Source of the DNA: Podarcis raffonei
Lineage: Eukaryota > Chordata > Lepidosauria > Squamata > Lacertidae
Direction of reading: 5' to 3'
DNA length: 64,000 bases
Assembly (NCBI RefSeq): GCF_027172205.1
Contig: NC_070614.1
Span: 4,307,001-4,371,000 of the forward strand
In this document: positions 53,941 to 64,000 of the stretch, piece after piece
How positions within the stretch are numbered: the stretch's first letter is position 1
Layout: the number at the start of each line of letters is the position of its first letter
Made by a program: the position numbers and the translations under genes
Notes under the pieces: model-generated
The model's input: the letters and a program-made list of their open reading frames with translations, nothing else
The model's database searches: none
Told to the model about the DNA's origin: nothing

Positions 53941-56695
53941 AATTGGGTAAATCTTTCTGGAAAATCCACCCCAGCAAAGTCTACGGAAGAAAAATGCACA
54001 ATACATGTCATTTAACGAATTCAAAATAACCCATTTCCTCTCTTTTCTACCCCAAGTTCGGCAGAAACCACCTTGATACTTACTGATGCCACACTGCCGA
54101 TCTGTTGAACCATCTTCGAACTACCTGACTCCCCTCCTGATTTCTCATTGTAATGGTGTGATGTAATTCAGTTGACTTCACTTGACTATGGCCCTATAAT
54201 AAATAGGACGATAAAATAAACATTTCCTATTATTTAATATAATTTTATAATATGTTATATTTTATACTATTACCAAATAAGTGTTTTCTATTGGGTATGA
54301 GGACAACTGTTGGGACTGGAGAAAAGCTCTTCTGAAACAGCTTAGGCTGCTGACTTTCTCTGGCCTTGGGCTGTTTGACAAAACCTCTCATGGTAAGATG
54401 ATGTCCTGTGTGCTGTTGCTTTTATTGCAGTGAACATAAGAAGCTCAGCTTCTGTGAGAGCTTTGAGCTGATGACAGCATGCAGTTCCCTGGAGAGATCT
54501 TTAATCTTCCCTAGCAACTGCCTTTGAGAAAGCAGCACTCGGGTTCTTCACTCGCTTTATCCTTAAAGTATGTTTGGCTCTGCCTTGAGTGCTTTGCTGA
54601 GCACATGCATGGGTGCTCAATTCATTCACAGAAGCACCAAAGAAAGGGTGAAACGAACTGCTTCGGGCTTTGTCTGCAGTGAGTGTTTTTGGCAAATCTT
54701 CCTCATTGTGCTAGTACTGAAAAATAGCTTCTCTGATGGAAGCAGCAGTTTAGATGTCATACCTTTGTGTGGACCACTTAATCTGGCTCTACTCCAGCAC
54801 CACTTTTCTGCGGAGGAATTGCAGTGTGCAGACTTGGGGGTGGCGGTGGGGACAGAACACACAATTCCCCTGTCAGCAGTGTGTATTTTGTAAACAAGGG
54901 CTCTGGTTTCTGTCTGACCTTTATATTTAATTCTTACTTCACAACAGTGGTGCAACCTAATTTATTGGAGCCACCCCCCCCCAAGACATTTTGCTGCCTG
55001 AGCGGCTACGCTGCACCATCTGATGACTAGAAGACCCCAGGATATCTTGCAACGTCACAGATGGTGCTAACATGAATCTCTTGGATCTCAAATGGGGACA
55101 TTTGCAGAATTCTGAGGCAGGATATTTTAAAAGGTGGTCCCAGCATCTTCCTGCAAGGATCCCACCACCCCGTTTCACTGCATTTTCACTGCATTTTTTG
55201 AGTCCATTGTTCACACCTTATTTATTTACATGCTGCTTACTTGCCAAAGTGGCTTCTAAGCAGTTGTCCGCTGAATCAGGCAGCAACCCAGATACTTGAC
55301 TGTCCCGTTTGAGAAAAAGCAATGAATCCAATATACAGACAACCAGTTCACAGAGAGTGCCTCCAACTTGCCTTTGAGTTGCTCTTCTGAAAAAGGAGTA
55401 TTATCATGATAGAAACAAGAACAATTCGCTGTGTTTTAAGATTCTTCGAAGTGGCCCTCTACGTTGACAACAGAAAGGGGGGTGACAATGTAAGAAGGGA
55501 AGAACAAGAGAGATGGGAGGAGCAAGATTCCTCTGCGAATTCCACCCCAAAAAAGGAGTTCTCAACCCCCTTTCATTTCTTGTGGGAACAGGGAAACTGT
55601 CTGGGTCAAGGTGCTATTCCAATTACAGGCCTCCAAGTCAGCCCAAGGCTTAAGCAGTTCATTCCAGAGCGAGAATAATAAATGCTTACTCTGAAAAGAA
55701 TCATAAGAGTCGGATGTGCGGGAAATCCCACCCATTCGTCAGAATCAATTTGTCAGAGTTTCCCACCCTGATTGTTCAAGCCACAGGAACAAACGAGGAC
55801 AAGAGCTTGCGCAGGACTGCCATCTTCAGTGAAGTAAACATATCCAAGAGGAAGAGGTTGAGTTTGGACCATGACTTAGTGTGTTTTTCAATTTTCCTTT
55901 AAAAATGGGTGGGGGCAGGGCAATTCAGGATAAAGGTCCACGCACACACCCTAATTTTTCTACATTGACATCCCAGTAATTGAGAAATTTAAAGAACAGA
56001 TAGATACAGATGTTAGGGGATTATATTGATTAAGATTCGGATTTAGAGAAATTGTTATTATGACCACCCAGTGTTCCAACCTGATATAAGGTGTGCATAA
56101 TCCTGAGGGGCCACTTTGAAGGACCTGGCACCAGGGCAGCCATACCATCCATGAGCAGAATGGGGAGGCGATCCTGAGTCCCCCAGCCATAGCCTCTAAT
56201 GGGAGGGTTCTCTCTTAATCATTGGGCCAAGGGTTCCAAAGAAAGAAGAAAGAAGGGGAGGGCGAGGAGAGGGCAACCTCATCTGGTACCCCTTACACCA
56301 AGTTATTGCTTCATAATCTGTGTCATTCATGAAGACTATAGTCTGTCAAGATGTACAGTTTGTCAGTAACCTGTTCCGATTTAAGCAGCTTCTTGCTGAA
56401 CCCAGTTATAATAATGCGAGCAAGGAAGCAGACATTTAATCATGTTTGAAGAACTGATAATGAACATCACACAAAACCCCAGGGGGTTGTCTCTGAAATT
56501 TATAGAATACAGTATGGTTGAAAGAGAATCAAAAGATTGTGACAGCAAACAGGATTATCTGGGTGAGCTTGAGAATTGCTGGATCAGATGAGCAGGTGGG
56601 GGAAATAGATTCATAGATGTAGATCATACGTGTGGGGTAATTAATAAAAGAATTGTCTGGATCCCTAGATCTAAAGCGTGACACTAAACATGCTC
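53941..56695. other. Long non-coding stretch, no gene seen
   Basis: Frames of 60-109 codons at 54500-55300 lie on both strands without domains. Polypyrimidine/C-run at 54966-54974. Nothing else recognised. Confidence 0.4.
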
Positions 56696-56699
56696 TTCA

Positions 56700-56965
56700 G
56701 CAACAGACAGCCCCCAGCAGAGATTTAAAAGTCACAATCAGCAGCATATTGTTGGAATATAGCCTGTTAAACCTTTTAAACAACTCGTTCTGAGTCGCTA
56801 CCAGAGCTTCCTCATTTCTACCCTCTTAGCACTGAACAGACAAGACACCTTAGGAAGTTTTAAAATGCTTTACTTGCAAAGTTCCAAAAGTCAGGTTCAT
56901 GCATTTATCCATGCAGCAGCATATAAACACAGGCAAAAATGTTGGGGTACAAAATATAGTGAAAG
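56700..56965. repeat. Unclassified dispersed repeat, copy B
   Basis: Shares the ordered motifs AGATTTAAAAGTCACAATCA, CTTTACTTGCAAAGTTCC, GTCAGGTTCATGCATTTATC and CATGCAGCAG with 49.63-49.90 kb. Slightly better preserved than copy A. Class unknown. Confidence 0.55.
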
Positions 56966-56969
56966 AGCT

Positions 56970-57420
56970 CTAAGCACATGGTCTGAACTAATAGCGGGCA
57001 AGTTCAGGCTCAGGCACAAACTTTATCTGAGTTCACATGGTGAAAGAGAATGACCAGTACAGTTTAGGCCTTTAAAGACGACCATCAGCATTTTGAACTG
57101 GGCCCACAAACTGGTGACCAAGGCAGTTCTGTGTCATAGTCTCTGGATGGCAACCACCAACGGTTTTAGTGCTGAATTCTGAACATTTTTCAGAGATCAG
57201 ATAAAATGCATTTTTCAGAGATCAGATAAACTGTAATATGACCTTAAGGTTACCAAAGTGACCCAGTTTACTACTTTCTCACAGAAATATCAGTATGCTG
57301 TAACCTCAGCTCAAGTATTAACAACAGGAGGGCTTTATAATTAAAAGCTTCACTCATGCTCAAAACATAACTATCTTAAGCCTAAGTGTTTTCATGCGGC
57401 TTAGGAAACACCTCTCATAT
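56970..57420. other. Non-coding stretch with a 25-bp tandem duplication
   Basis: CATTTTTCAGAGATCAGATA occurs twice in tandem at 57184-57208 and 57209-57230. The DNA around 57060-57180 (GGCCTTTAAAGACGACC, TTGAACTGGGCCC) looks like old repeat debris. No gene. Confidence 0.5.
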
Positions 57421-57426
57421 TTTGTT

Positions 57427-57489
<63 letters not shown>
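57427..57489. repeat. (TG)n(AG)n compound microsatellite
   Basis: About 18 bases of TG followed directly by about 40 bases of AG with one AAAG interruption. Confidence 0.96.
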
Positions 57490-57884
57490 TCTGAAATCTT
57501 CTAATATTTGAGTTTGGACAGGAAAATAAGTTTAGACTGTGAACTACTTTGCTTGATATTTTCATTAGGAGCTGTTTTACATTTGCAGTAGAAGGAGAAA
57601 AACTGCAAGCCCTAGAGGCTTTGTCCAGTATCAACTTACCTCTGCCTTTGGCAGACTCACAATTCCTGGGCGGCCAGGACAACACCAACTTTGGTGAAGA
57701 TGCAAGGGCCACTCTATGTATATTAGTCTTTCTGTTGAGGTGTATTTGTGCTTTGTTGGTTTTCGTTAACTTCCCACAAGACCTTGGTCAATGGGTAGTC
57801 TATAAACAGCACAAACAAAAAAATTAAAGCTGATTTAACTCTCAAATGTGGAAATGTTGCTAGCGGTGCAATTATTTGAGTGAT
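57490..57884. other. Non-coding stretch, no gene seen
   Basis: A 92-codon frame (57549-57827) reads as ordinary-looking protein but matches nothing I recognise, has no promoter or splice evidence, and overlaps a 103-codon minus frame. Not called. Confidence 0.35.
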
Positions 57885-57885
57885 T

Positions 57886-58200
57886 CTCCCTCCCCAGGGA
57901 AGCTAAACTGGCGCCCTCCTTGTTGGCCTTCTGCCAGCAGGTGAAGACTTTCTTGTTCCAACCGGCTCTGGGGAATTGATGGCTTTTAATGAAAGGGCTG
58001 GTGCTGTGCTCTTTTTATTGTCATTATCTGTATGGTTTAATGTATTTTGATCTATCTACGTAATATATACTTTTAATTCTGACAATGTTTAATTGTTTTT
58101 TTAATTATTGTTTTTTTCTTTGTTTTTAGCTCTTCTTACTTTTATCTATAAGCTGCCTGGAGTCCCTGTGAGGGAAAAAGGTGGGGTATAAATATATATA
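57886..58200 (+). mobile_element. L2-like LINE 3' end
   Basis: A frame reads 'LPREAKLAPSLLAFCQQVKT' then 'FLFQPALGN' and a TGA, the intact end of the RT protein. The 3' UTR ends AAGCTGCCTGGAGTCCCTGT, GGGGTATAAATATATATAT. The tail differs from those at 17.8 and 32.6 kb, so it is a third tail type in this window. Confidence 0.75.
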
Positions 58201-58204
58201 TATA

Positions 58205-58640
58205 ATACTGCTACTATGACGACATTTCCTTTTACGGTATAATGCATCTAGTTGCGAGCCCATTCCTTGTCTTACCCCTGTTACATTTCCTCATTGTTTC
58301 TTGGGCTTAATTTGTGTCAGGGCTCAGCATGGATTTTCAGTATCAGCGCTCAGCCCTATAAAAGACAAAGTAAGTAAAAAGAAAAGAGGTGGTAATCAAG
58401 GCTGCAACATTTAATTAATTAATGATTTAGAGTAATCATTTTTTTAAAAAATCATTGACTCAAAAAGTGTCCCTGTTAAGGGAAATATAGATTTTGCAAC
58501 ACAACTATATATATAAAAACTGCAGGTGGCAAACACTGTCACAAAAGAGGCCTTCTCATTCTACTCTCACACAGAAGGAATGCCTCTTAAGAAGACACAT
58601 GCAGGCATCATCTAAAAACAAAGAGAACATTCATCTTGGT
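58205..58640. other. AT-rich non-coding stretch
   Basis: No gene or repeat recognised. Confidence 0.4.
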
Positions 58641-58646
58641 TCAAAA

Positions 58647-58987
58647 TGGCACTGTGGGTTAAACCACAGAGCCTAGGACTTGTCGATCAGAAGGTTGGCA
58701 GTTCGAATCCCCGCGACAGGGTGAGCTCCCATTGCTCAGTCCCTGCTCCTGCCAACCTAGCAGTTCGAAAGCATGTCAAAGTGCAAGTAGATAAATAGGT
58801 ACCACTCCGGCGGGAAGGTAAACGGCGTTTCCGTGCGCTGCTCTGGTTCGCCAGAAGCGGCTTAGTCATGCTGGCCACATGACCCGGAAGCTGTACACCG
58901 GCTCCCACAGCCAGTAAAGCGAGACGAGCACCGCAACCCCAGAGTCGGTCACGACTGGACCTAATGGTCAGGGGTCCCTTTACCTTT
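58647..58987 (+). mobile_element. Sauria-type tRNA SINE, copy 6
   Basis: The head is slightly 5'-truncated (starts near GGCACTGTGGGTTAAACC). B box CAGTTCGAATCC, the AGTAGATAAATAGGTACC block and the GGTCAGGGGTCCCTTTACCT tail are intact. It is close to the family sequence except for a short gap at GTACACCGGCTCC. No clear target duplication. Confidence 0.88.
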
Positions 58988-58989
58988 AT

Positions 58990-60920
58990 ATTTAGGTGAC
59001 AGCTCCATTACAGTGTCTTTAACCAGACTGCAGTAAGAGTTTTAATGAGAGAAACTGCAGTTGAAGCCTGCTCCATGTGCCTATTCTCTGTAGTTTCAGG
59101 ATTCAGGGCGTTATTGCCAGTCAGTGTTCATACAGTAACGTGGACCACCTGTTTGCTTTTCTCTCCCATCAACTGGGCACTGATTTATCCTCCAGAAGTC
59201 ATGCTTGCTTCGTAGAATAAAGTCAACTTACAGAACACACACATGCACACCTGCAACAGTCCCTATCTGTGGTTTGTTTATGTTTTCTCTTGTGCGGAAA
59301 AGCCCAATTACTTCCCTGATCTGATTACATTTTTAACAGTGGGCTGTGCTGATCAGTGGGACAATGAAAGAAGGCTTTCTGCAGGTTTCTCAAAATTTAG
59401 CAGTTACCCAGGTATGAAGAAAAAAATTAACTGTAAGAGAGAGAGCGTCTACCAACGCTGCAAATGTGCAAAGACTTTCCAGCTAGAAACTTGGGGGGGG
59501 GGGCTGACGAAAGCTACAAGGGGCAGAATTTGGCCAGGGGGGCAGGTTATCCAGTTTTCTGAACCAGATTCAGAAAAAAACACAAACAAGGGCAAGTATT
59601 TGCACAAGAGCATTTTTTTTATTTTCTTCCTGCCCTCCATTAAAAAGGAACTTTCTTAGACAGCATGGAGAAGGATGAGGTATACCCCCAAACTCTCCAA
59701 AACAGTATAGTTAGAGGAATTTAACCAGAGAGAAAGAGAAAACATTATTCAGAAGGAGTCTTGCAGAGCAACTTGCTATGCTGAAAACAGAAACCTCCTT
59801 ATAAAGCACTAAAGTTCAGAGCCAATCACAGAGGGATTTCCTGCCCTTCCCCCTCCACCAAAGTTGTATGATGGGCTGGCACCCAAGTTAGGCACTCACA
59901 CCTACTTAATGCCCAGGGGGCGTGGGGGTGTTTGAACTGCCTCTGTCCCCCTGCACAGGACAGCTCAGGTTAGGCCACCCCACATTTATTGCAGTCCCAG
60001 TTCCCTTCGCTCACTCATCACATTGAAGGAGAACGGGCCCCTCCCACGTGACTTCTCCTAGCCCTCCAACTTGCCTTTCATTCAGAGTGTGGCTGGCAAT
60101 CAGCGACAGAAGTTGTGGGGAATGGTCTCTCTTCTGGGCCTGCAGGAAAGATAGCTGAAGATTAATCCCCACACACCAAGGAACCTTCCAGCAATGGCAC
60201 CCCTGGAGGAAATGAACACTTTGCATTTACTGCAGCTACTATGATGTCCAGCAGTAGAGGGCAGCATGGAGTCACTGGCCCCGGAGCTGCCAAGGAACCA
60301 ATTTGGGGGGGGGGTGCCCATCTGGAAAATGGCAACAATATTCCATTTGACATGGTGATAAAAAAGAACCACCCCCCCCCAAAAAAAAAAACCCACCCCA
60401 AAGAATTACAGCTTTTGCTCCACTGGCTCATGGAACTTATCTGGTCATCTGTCTGATCAGAAGATTGCTTTTAAATAAATGAAAGAAAAACATGCTTGCA
60501 TCTGCCTAAAGGCTTCCAGGATGCATGAGCAAAAGCCCGACCCCTATAACCAGCTGCCTCTTTTCTCCTTGCGCCTTAACCCTTACAGGATGAGGAACTG
60601 CAGGAGCAAACAGGGGAAGCCACCCATTTGCAACTTTTAACAGCTGCAAGGGGTCTCAAAAGCAAACATCACTGCTGGAATCTTATGGAATGTAATGAAG
60701 ATTCCTGTGATGCATATGGACTTATGCATATGCACTGCAGCAACCCCAGTGCAACTGGACCCTACATTTTTAAATGCATGCTTGTGCATATTTCACTATT
60801 AGCATGTTAAAGGTGTATTCACACGTTTTGCTTTTCTCCTCCAGGGCTGTCAGTACCCGGATATGGGAAGACTGTTTGTTTTGCAGCAAGGACCGGATAA
60901 AAACCATTCAGTCACTTGCA
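58990..60920. other. Non-coding stretch upstream of the CpG islands
   Basis: A 138-codon frame (59243-59659) spans a G-run and has no domain; not called. G-runs at 59493-59502 and 60305-60312 and a C/A run at 60372-60392. No gene recognised. Confidence 0.4.
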
Positions 60921-60924
60921 AGAA

Positions 60925-61095
60925 GTAAACAAGTCCCACTAAACTCGTGGGGACTTACTTTCGACTAAATACCGCATAGAATGCTGCCCTAGAGCTACAA
61001 TCCTGTACACACTTACCTGAGAGCAAATCCAATAGAAGTCAATGGGGCTTACTTCCGAGTAAACACAGGTAGGGTCGGGCTGCAATTCTACGGGT
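60925..61095. repeat. Common squamate interspersed repeat
   Basis: GGGGACTTACTTTCGACTAA, ACAATCCTGTACACACTTAC, AATGGGGCTTACTTCCGAGT and AAACACAGGTAGGGTCGGGC match a repeat found throughout lizard genomes ('AATGGGACTTACTCCTGAGTAAACATGCATAGGATTG'). It abuts the CpG island. Class unknown. Confidence 0.6.
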
Positions 61096-61567
61096 ATTTA
61101 TTAGGGAGCCAATCCCCTGTGACTTCAGGGAAGCTTTCTTCTGCGTGCACGTGCACGGCACATCCTCACGTCCGCACACGCGTCTCCACCGATTGCGGAT
61201 CAGCCGTTCCAGCGCTGCACCCAGGTGCGCCCGAGCAAGTGCCCGGAGGGGGCCGGAGGTTGTTTGGTCCCGCTCCAGCTTTCTGGACTCGGCGGCTTCG
61301 TCCCTTTTCCTTGGCGAGAGGGCAGCGGCCCCCTCCGGGCAATGCGCGGCACCAAGCCTCGCGGCTCCGGGCGGAGTCCCCGCCCCGGCAGGGAGATCCC
61401 CGTCCGCTCGCCATTGCGTCAGGCTGGCCCGGGGCAGCCCCGGCGTCTCCGCCCTGCCCCGCCCGCGCGGGGAATCCCTGCTCCGGCTCTCGCCCCGGGG
61501 GCAGAGGCTCCGGCTCGCATTTTCCTCTCCCCGCCCCGGAAAAGCGGCGGCGGCGGCGGCGCCGCGC

Positions 61568-61575
61568 TATAAATA
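61568..61575 (+). promoter_or_regulatory. TATA box
   Basis: TATAAATA preceded by a GCGGCGGCGGC repeat and followed by GC-rich DNA. If used, transcription would start near 61600. It reads as TATA only on the plus strand. Confidence 0.45.
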
Positions 61576-61754
61576 CTTCCCGCCCGCGCTATCTTTGGCT
61601 CGCCCGGCGCTCCCGAAATAGCTCTCCCTTGCGCGCGGGCGGAGCAGCAGCCGGGCGCCCGCCCACCGCGGGGGCCAAGCCGGAGCGCAGCCGCCGCCTC
61701 GGGACCCGCCCGCCGCGCCCCCGGCCCCGCCGCGCGCAACCGGCTCCGCGGGGG

Positions 61755-61764
61755 CTAAATTTAG
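61755..61764. promoter_or_regulatory. Palindromic MEF2 site
   Basis: CTAAATTTAG fits YTA(A/T)4TAR exactly and stands out in a stretch of very high GC content, which argues against chance. Confidence 0.5.
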
Positions 61765-62751
61765 CCTGGCCGCTTGCGTCAATCACGCGCCTTCCTCTGC
61801 GTCAAGCCTCCTCGGCCCCGCCCCGCCTGGCCGGGAGCCCGCCGCGTCCGGGGCTGGGATTGGGCGCGGGGTCACGAGGGCCGGGGCCGCGCGCTGACGT
61901 CCCCGCGCCCATTGGCTCCCGGACGGGGCTCCCTCGGGGGCGGGGGGGGGGGCCGGGGCGAGGGCTGCGCGCTGGCCAGTTCCCTTTCCGTCTCTGCGCC
62001 GCGCGACGGAGCTGCTTTGCGCGGAAGGGAGCTGCCCCCGGTCGGAGAAACAGGTGCGCACGGAAGTGCCCGGGCAGATGCGCGCAGCCTGGTCCTGTGC
62101 AAGGTGGCCGGGGGGACAATCCCCATTCACACGTTCGAGCAACGAGACTTAACCCGCCTAAACAATGGCCGGGGGGGGGTGTGTCTCGCAAACCAAGTAT
62201 TCTCGCGCGCAAAGGGGCTTTTGCAGCGCCTCTCGCCTTCCTCGCCTCGGGTCCACACTCTCTCCCGCAACCTGCAGGAATACTGTCCTGGGAAAGGAAG
62301 GCGCGTGCGGACGCGTGTGCCAATCTCGAGTCCCTTCCGGGATTCCGCCCGGTTTCCTGCTCCTCAGCAGCAGCGGAGCAAAAGGGAAAGTGCCCGTCCT
62401 CCTTTCACCTGGCCGGGCATTCTGGATGCTCTCCGCCGCCTCGGGTCTCCGCGTTCCTGTCACCGGGAGCGTGAGAGTTGGAGAGGCGGCCAGGGCCACG
62501 TTGGCCTGAGCAGAAGCCAAGGCAAGGGGCCCGGCGCAAGGAAGACGAACCGCGCAGTCCATCAGCTGGACGTTGCAACAAAAGGGGCCCCAGGGAATAT
62601 TGCTGGAGCCCGGAAGGTCGCCCAGCAATTAAGGGAGCTCCTCCGAACTCGTTTTTGCACTGCCACTATCTATATCCAGACAGTACCCGGCCCTGTGTGC
62701 CTGAAGGAGCGTCCGCACCCCCGTCATTCCGCCCGGACCCCTCCATGCCAG

Positions 62752-62950
62752 AAGTGAAGCTACAGGGCACCAGGCAGAGGGCCTTCTCGGTGGTGGCCCC
62801 CTCCCTGTGCAACGCCCTCCCGTCAGATGTCAAAGAGCTAAATGCCTACACAACTTTTAGAAGAAGGCAGCCTTATGGTGTTTTTAATATTTTGTTGATG
62901 TCAGATGGGCAGGTACAAACAATAAAATTGATTATTATTATTACACTTGG
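62752..62950 (+). mobile_element. L2/CR1-group LINE 3' tail between two CpG islands
   Basis: The coding end reads 'GTRQRAFSVVAPSLCNALPS' and 'TTFRRRQPYGVFNIL', followed by GATGTCAGATGGGCAGGTAC, AATAAAATTG and ATTATTATTATTA. The tail is the 17.8-kb type. The CpG-rich coding block is little decayed. Confidence 0.75.
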
Positions 62951-63245
62951 AAGTGCAATAACGAGCGCTCCCCCCCCCCGCAAAATATACACATATACAC
63001 ACGTCAGGGGATATAAAATATTGGGGGACTTAGGTAAGCCAAGCCCCACAACCACAAGGCGCGCACACATATTTGAATTGCAATGCAATTCCTTTTGAGT
63101 ACGGTGTGGCCCTCTCAAATATGACACAAACATACACACCATTTAAAATAATCTGTATGTATAATATTTCGGAGCCACAGATCTCGATGGTGCGTCTCTG
63201 TGTGTACATACAGGAGCTGACCTCGTCCTGGCACTTCCAGCCAGC
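62951..63245. other. AT-rich spacer between CpG islands
   Basis: Contains a C-run at 62971-62980 and ACACATATACACACG. Overlapping frames of 76-132 codons have no domains. Confidence 0.4.
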
Positions 63246-63249
63246 CACT

Positions 63250-64000
63250 GTTTTCCACATCCTCGGACCCCCCGAGCGCCGTTGCCCCGCGAAGACGGCT
63301 CCGTCTTGGCCCCGAGCCGCGCGCCCCTTCTCGGCCCGCCTCTCTCCTCCTCGGGGCTCCTCCGGCCGGAGAGCCGGGTCGCCCGCACACGTGTGTGCGC
63401 GTCCCCACGCCGCGCGGGAGGGGCGGGGGGCGGGGGTCAGGCGCGTCAGGCTCCCATGGCGTCACGATTGACGTCTCGCATTCCAGCCGCTGTATGAAGA
63501 GGCCGCTAGGGCTCCTCTCGCATAAATGACGCGCGGCGCGCAGGGAGAGCGGCGAGAGGGAGAGGTGGCGCGCGCGCTGCGGAGCCCGAGCCGGAGCCGG
63601 AGCCGCCTTCGCCGCCGACCGACGCGGACGGGCTGGGAGCGGCTCGCCCCGCCGGCCTTTCCGAGCCCGAGGCGCCTCGCTCCGCCGCCTGGCCCGCGCC
63701 CCATGCCTCGGGGCGGCGCATCCCCCCCGGACTGCCGCTTCGCCCGAGCCGCCGGCTCCCTGCCCGCCCGCCGCGCCTCACCACAGCGCCCACCTGCCGC
63801 GGCTTCTCGGGGAACCAGGCGCGGGACAAACTGCATGTAAAGACGGAACCGCCACAGCGCCCCAGTACGTAGGCGAGGCGCGGCGCCCCGGCCGGCCGGC
63901 CCCGGCACTTGCGCAAAGTTTGGGGGCTTCGCTTCTCGCTCCGCGGGGCGCCCGCCGCTCCCGCCGCCGCCGGCTGCTTGGCGTTGTCATGGGGATGGCG
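63250..64000 (+). promoter_or_regulatory. CpG island, probable core promoter and 5' exon of a host gene
   Basis: CpG-rich from 63.26 kb to the end. Tight cluster: GCGTCA at 63443-63448, CGTCAC at 63460-63465, TGACGTCT at 63469-63476 and TGACGCG at 63527-63533, the last beside a TATA-like CATAAAT (63521-63527). A plus-strand start near 63550 would fit. An (GAGCCG)-like run at 63582-63605 follows. CRE clusters next to a TATA-like box are typical of cAMP-inducible promoters. I see no certain exon-intron boundary; CAGTAC/GTAGGC at 63862-63873 is one possible donor. The gene is not identified and is cut by the window edge. Strand is inferred. Confidence 0.6.
63460..63476. promoter_or_regulatory. 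Paired CRE-type sites
   Basis: CGTCAC and TGACGTCT lie four bases apart, offering two CREB/ATF-type sites on the same 17 bases. A further TGACGCG lies 51 bases downstream. Confidence 0.5.

Larger units (their letters stand above)
61140..62700. promoter_or_regulatory. CpG island with TATA, MEF2, CCAAT and CRE elements
   Basis: CpG density and GC content rise sharply at about 61.14 kb. Recognisable sites: TATAAATA at 61568-61575, a perfect palindromic MEF2 site CTAAATTTAG at 61755-61764, inverted CCAAT boxes (ATTGG) at 61859-61863 and 61911-61915, a CRE-type TGACGTC at 61895-61901, and GCGTCA half-sites near 61787 and 61800. GGCGGGG-type GC boxes are frequent. No exon could be defined. Frames of up to 451 codons occur here on three frames at once, as expected for stop-poor GC-rich DNA. 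Confidence 0.7.

Noticed and set aside
61119-62474. 451-codon plus-strand frame in the CpG island, with others of 327 and 206 codons overlapping it
   Set aside because: Several frames on both strands are open at once, the products are low-complexity Arg/Pro/Ala/Gly-rich, and one runs into a LINE tail. Stop codons are rare in such GC-rich DNA.

Overview
The window is vertebrate genomic DNA, almost certainly from a squamate reptile, and by repeat content most likely a lacertoid-type lizard; the clade within Squamata is an inference. It has six copies of a tRNA-headed SINE of the Sauria SINE type, a BovB LINE, CR1/L2-group LINE debris, and many short DNA transposons whose termini read CAGTGGTACCTC. 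There is no prokaryotic-style gene organisation. Up to about 61 kb the only long frame I can defend as protein-coding belongs to a retrotransposon; I found no convincing host exon.

Layout. From 1 to 61 kb the DNA is AT-rich, gene-poor and repeat-laden. Notable items are: Sauria SINEs at 0.5, 1.9, 19.3, 44.1(-), 52.1 and 58.6 kb, five of them with target-site duplications; seven Tigger-like MITEs flanked by TA at 2.7, 5.2, 12.3, 20.5, 39.3, 48.0 and 50.7 kb; a nested cluster at 5.0-5.6 kb (L2-like LINE, MITE inserted in it, then a tRNA-Lys-like SINE with a CR1-type tail); a solo LTR at 6.7-7.1 kb with a 5-bp target duplication; a hAT-type MITE at 7.7 kb; a LINE 3' end with a 266-codon open frame at 29.8-30.7 kb; a truncated BovB at 35.4-35.9 kb with a 15-bp target duplication; CR1/L3-like LINE debris at 11.1, 17.3, 36.3 and 48.7 kb; and several L2-like 3' tails.

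Structures outside the usual classes are two adjacent GC-rich palindromes at 38.8-39.05 kb, a 219-bp AT-rich foldback at 45.03-45.25 kb, a seven-unit ~21-bp minisatellite at 43.2 kb, and a pair of related unclassified repeats at 49.6 and 56.7 kb.

From 61.1 kb to the window end the composition changes to two CpG islands (about 61.15-62.7 and 63.25-64.0+ kb) separated by a LINE tail and AT-rich DNA. They carry a TATA box, a palindromic MEF2 site, CCAAT boxes and CRE-type sites. This looks like the promoter region of a regulated host gene whose body lies beyond the right edge (plus strand) or, less likely, is transcribed leftward. I could not identify the gene. The long open frames here are what GC-rich DNA gives by chance.

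Mobile-element family names rest on reading termini, tails and translated motifs by eye, not on database searches.
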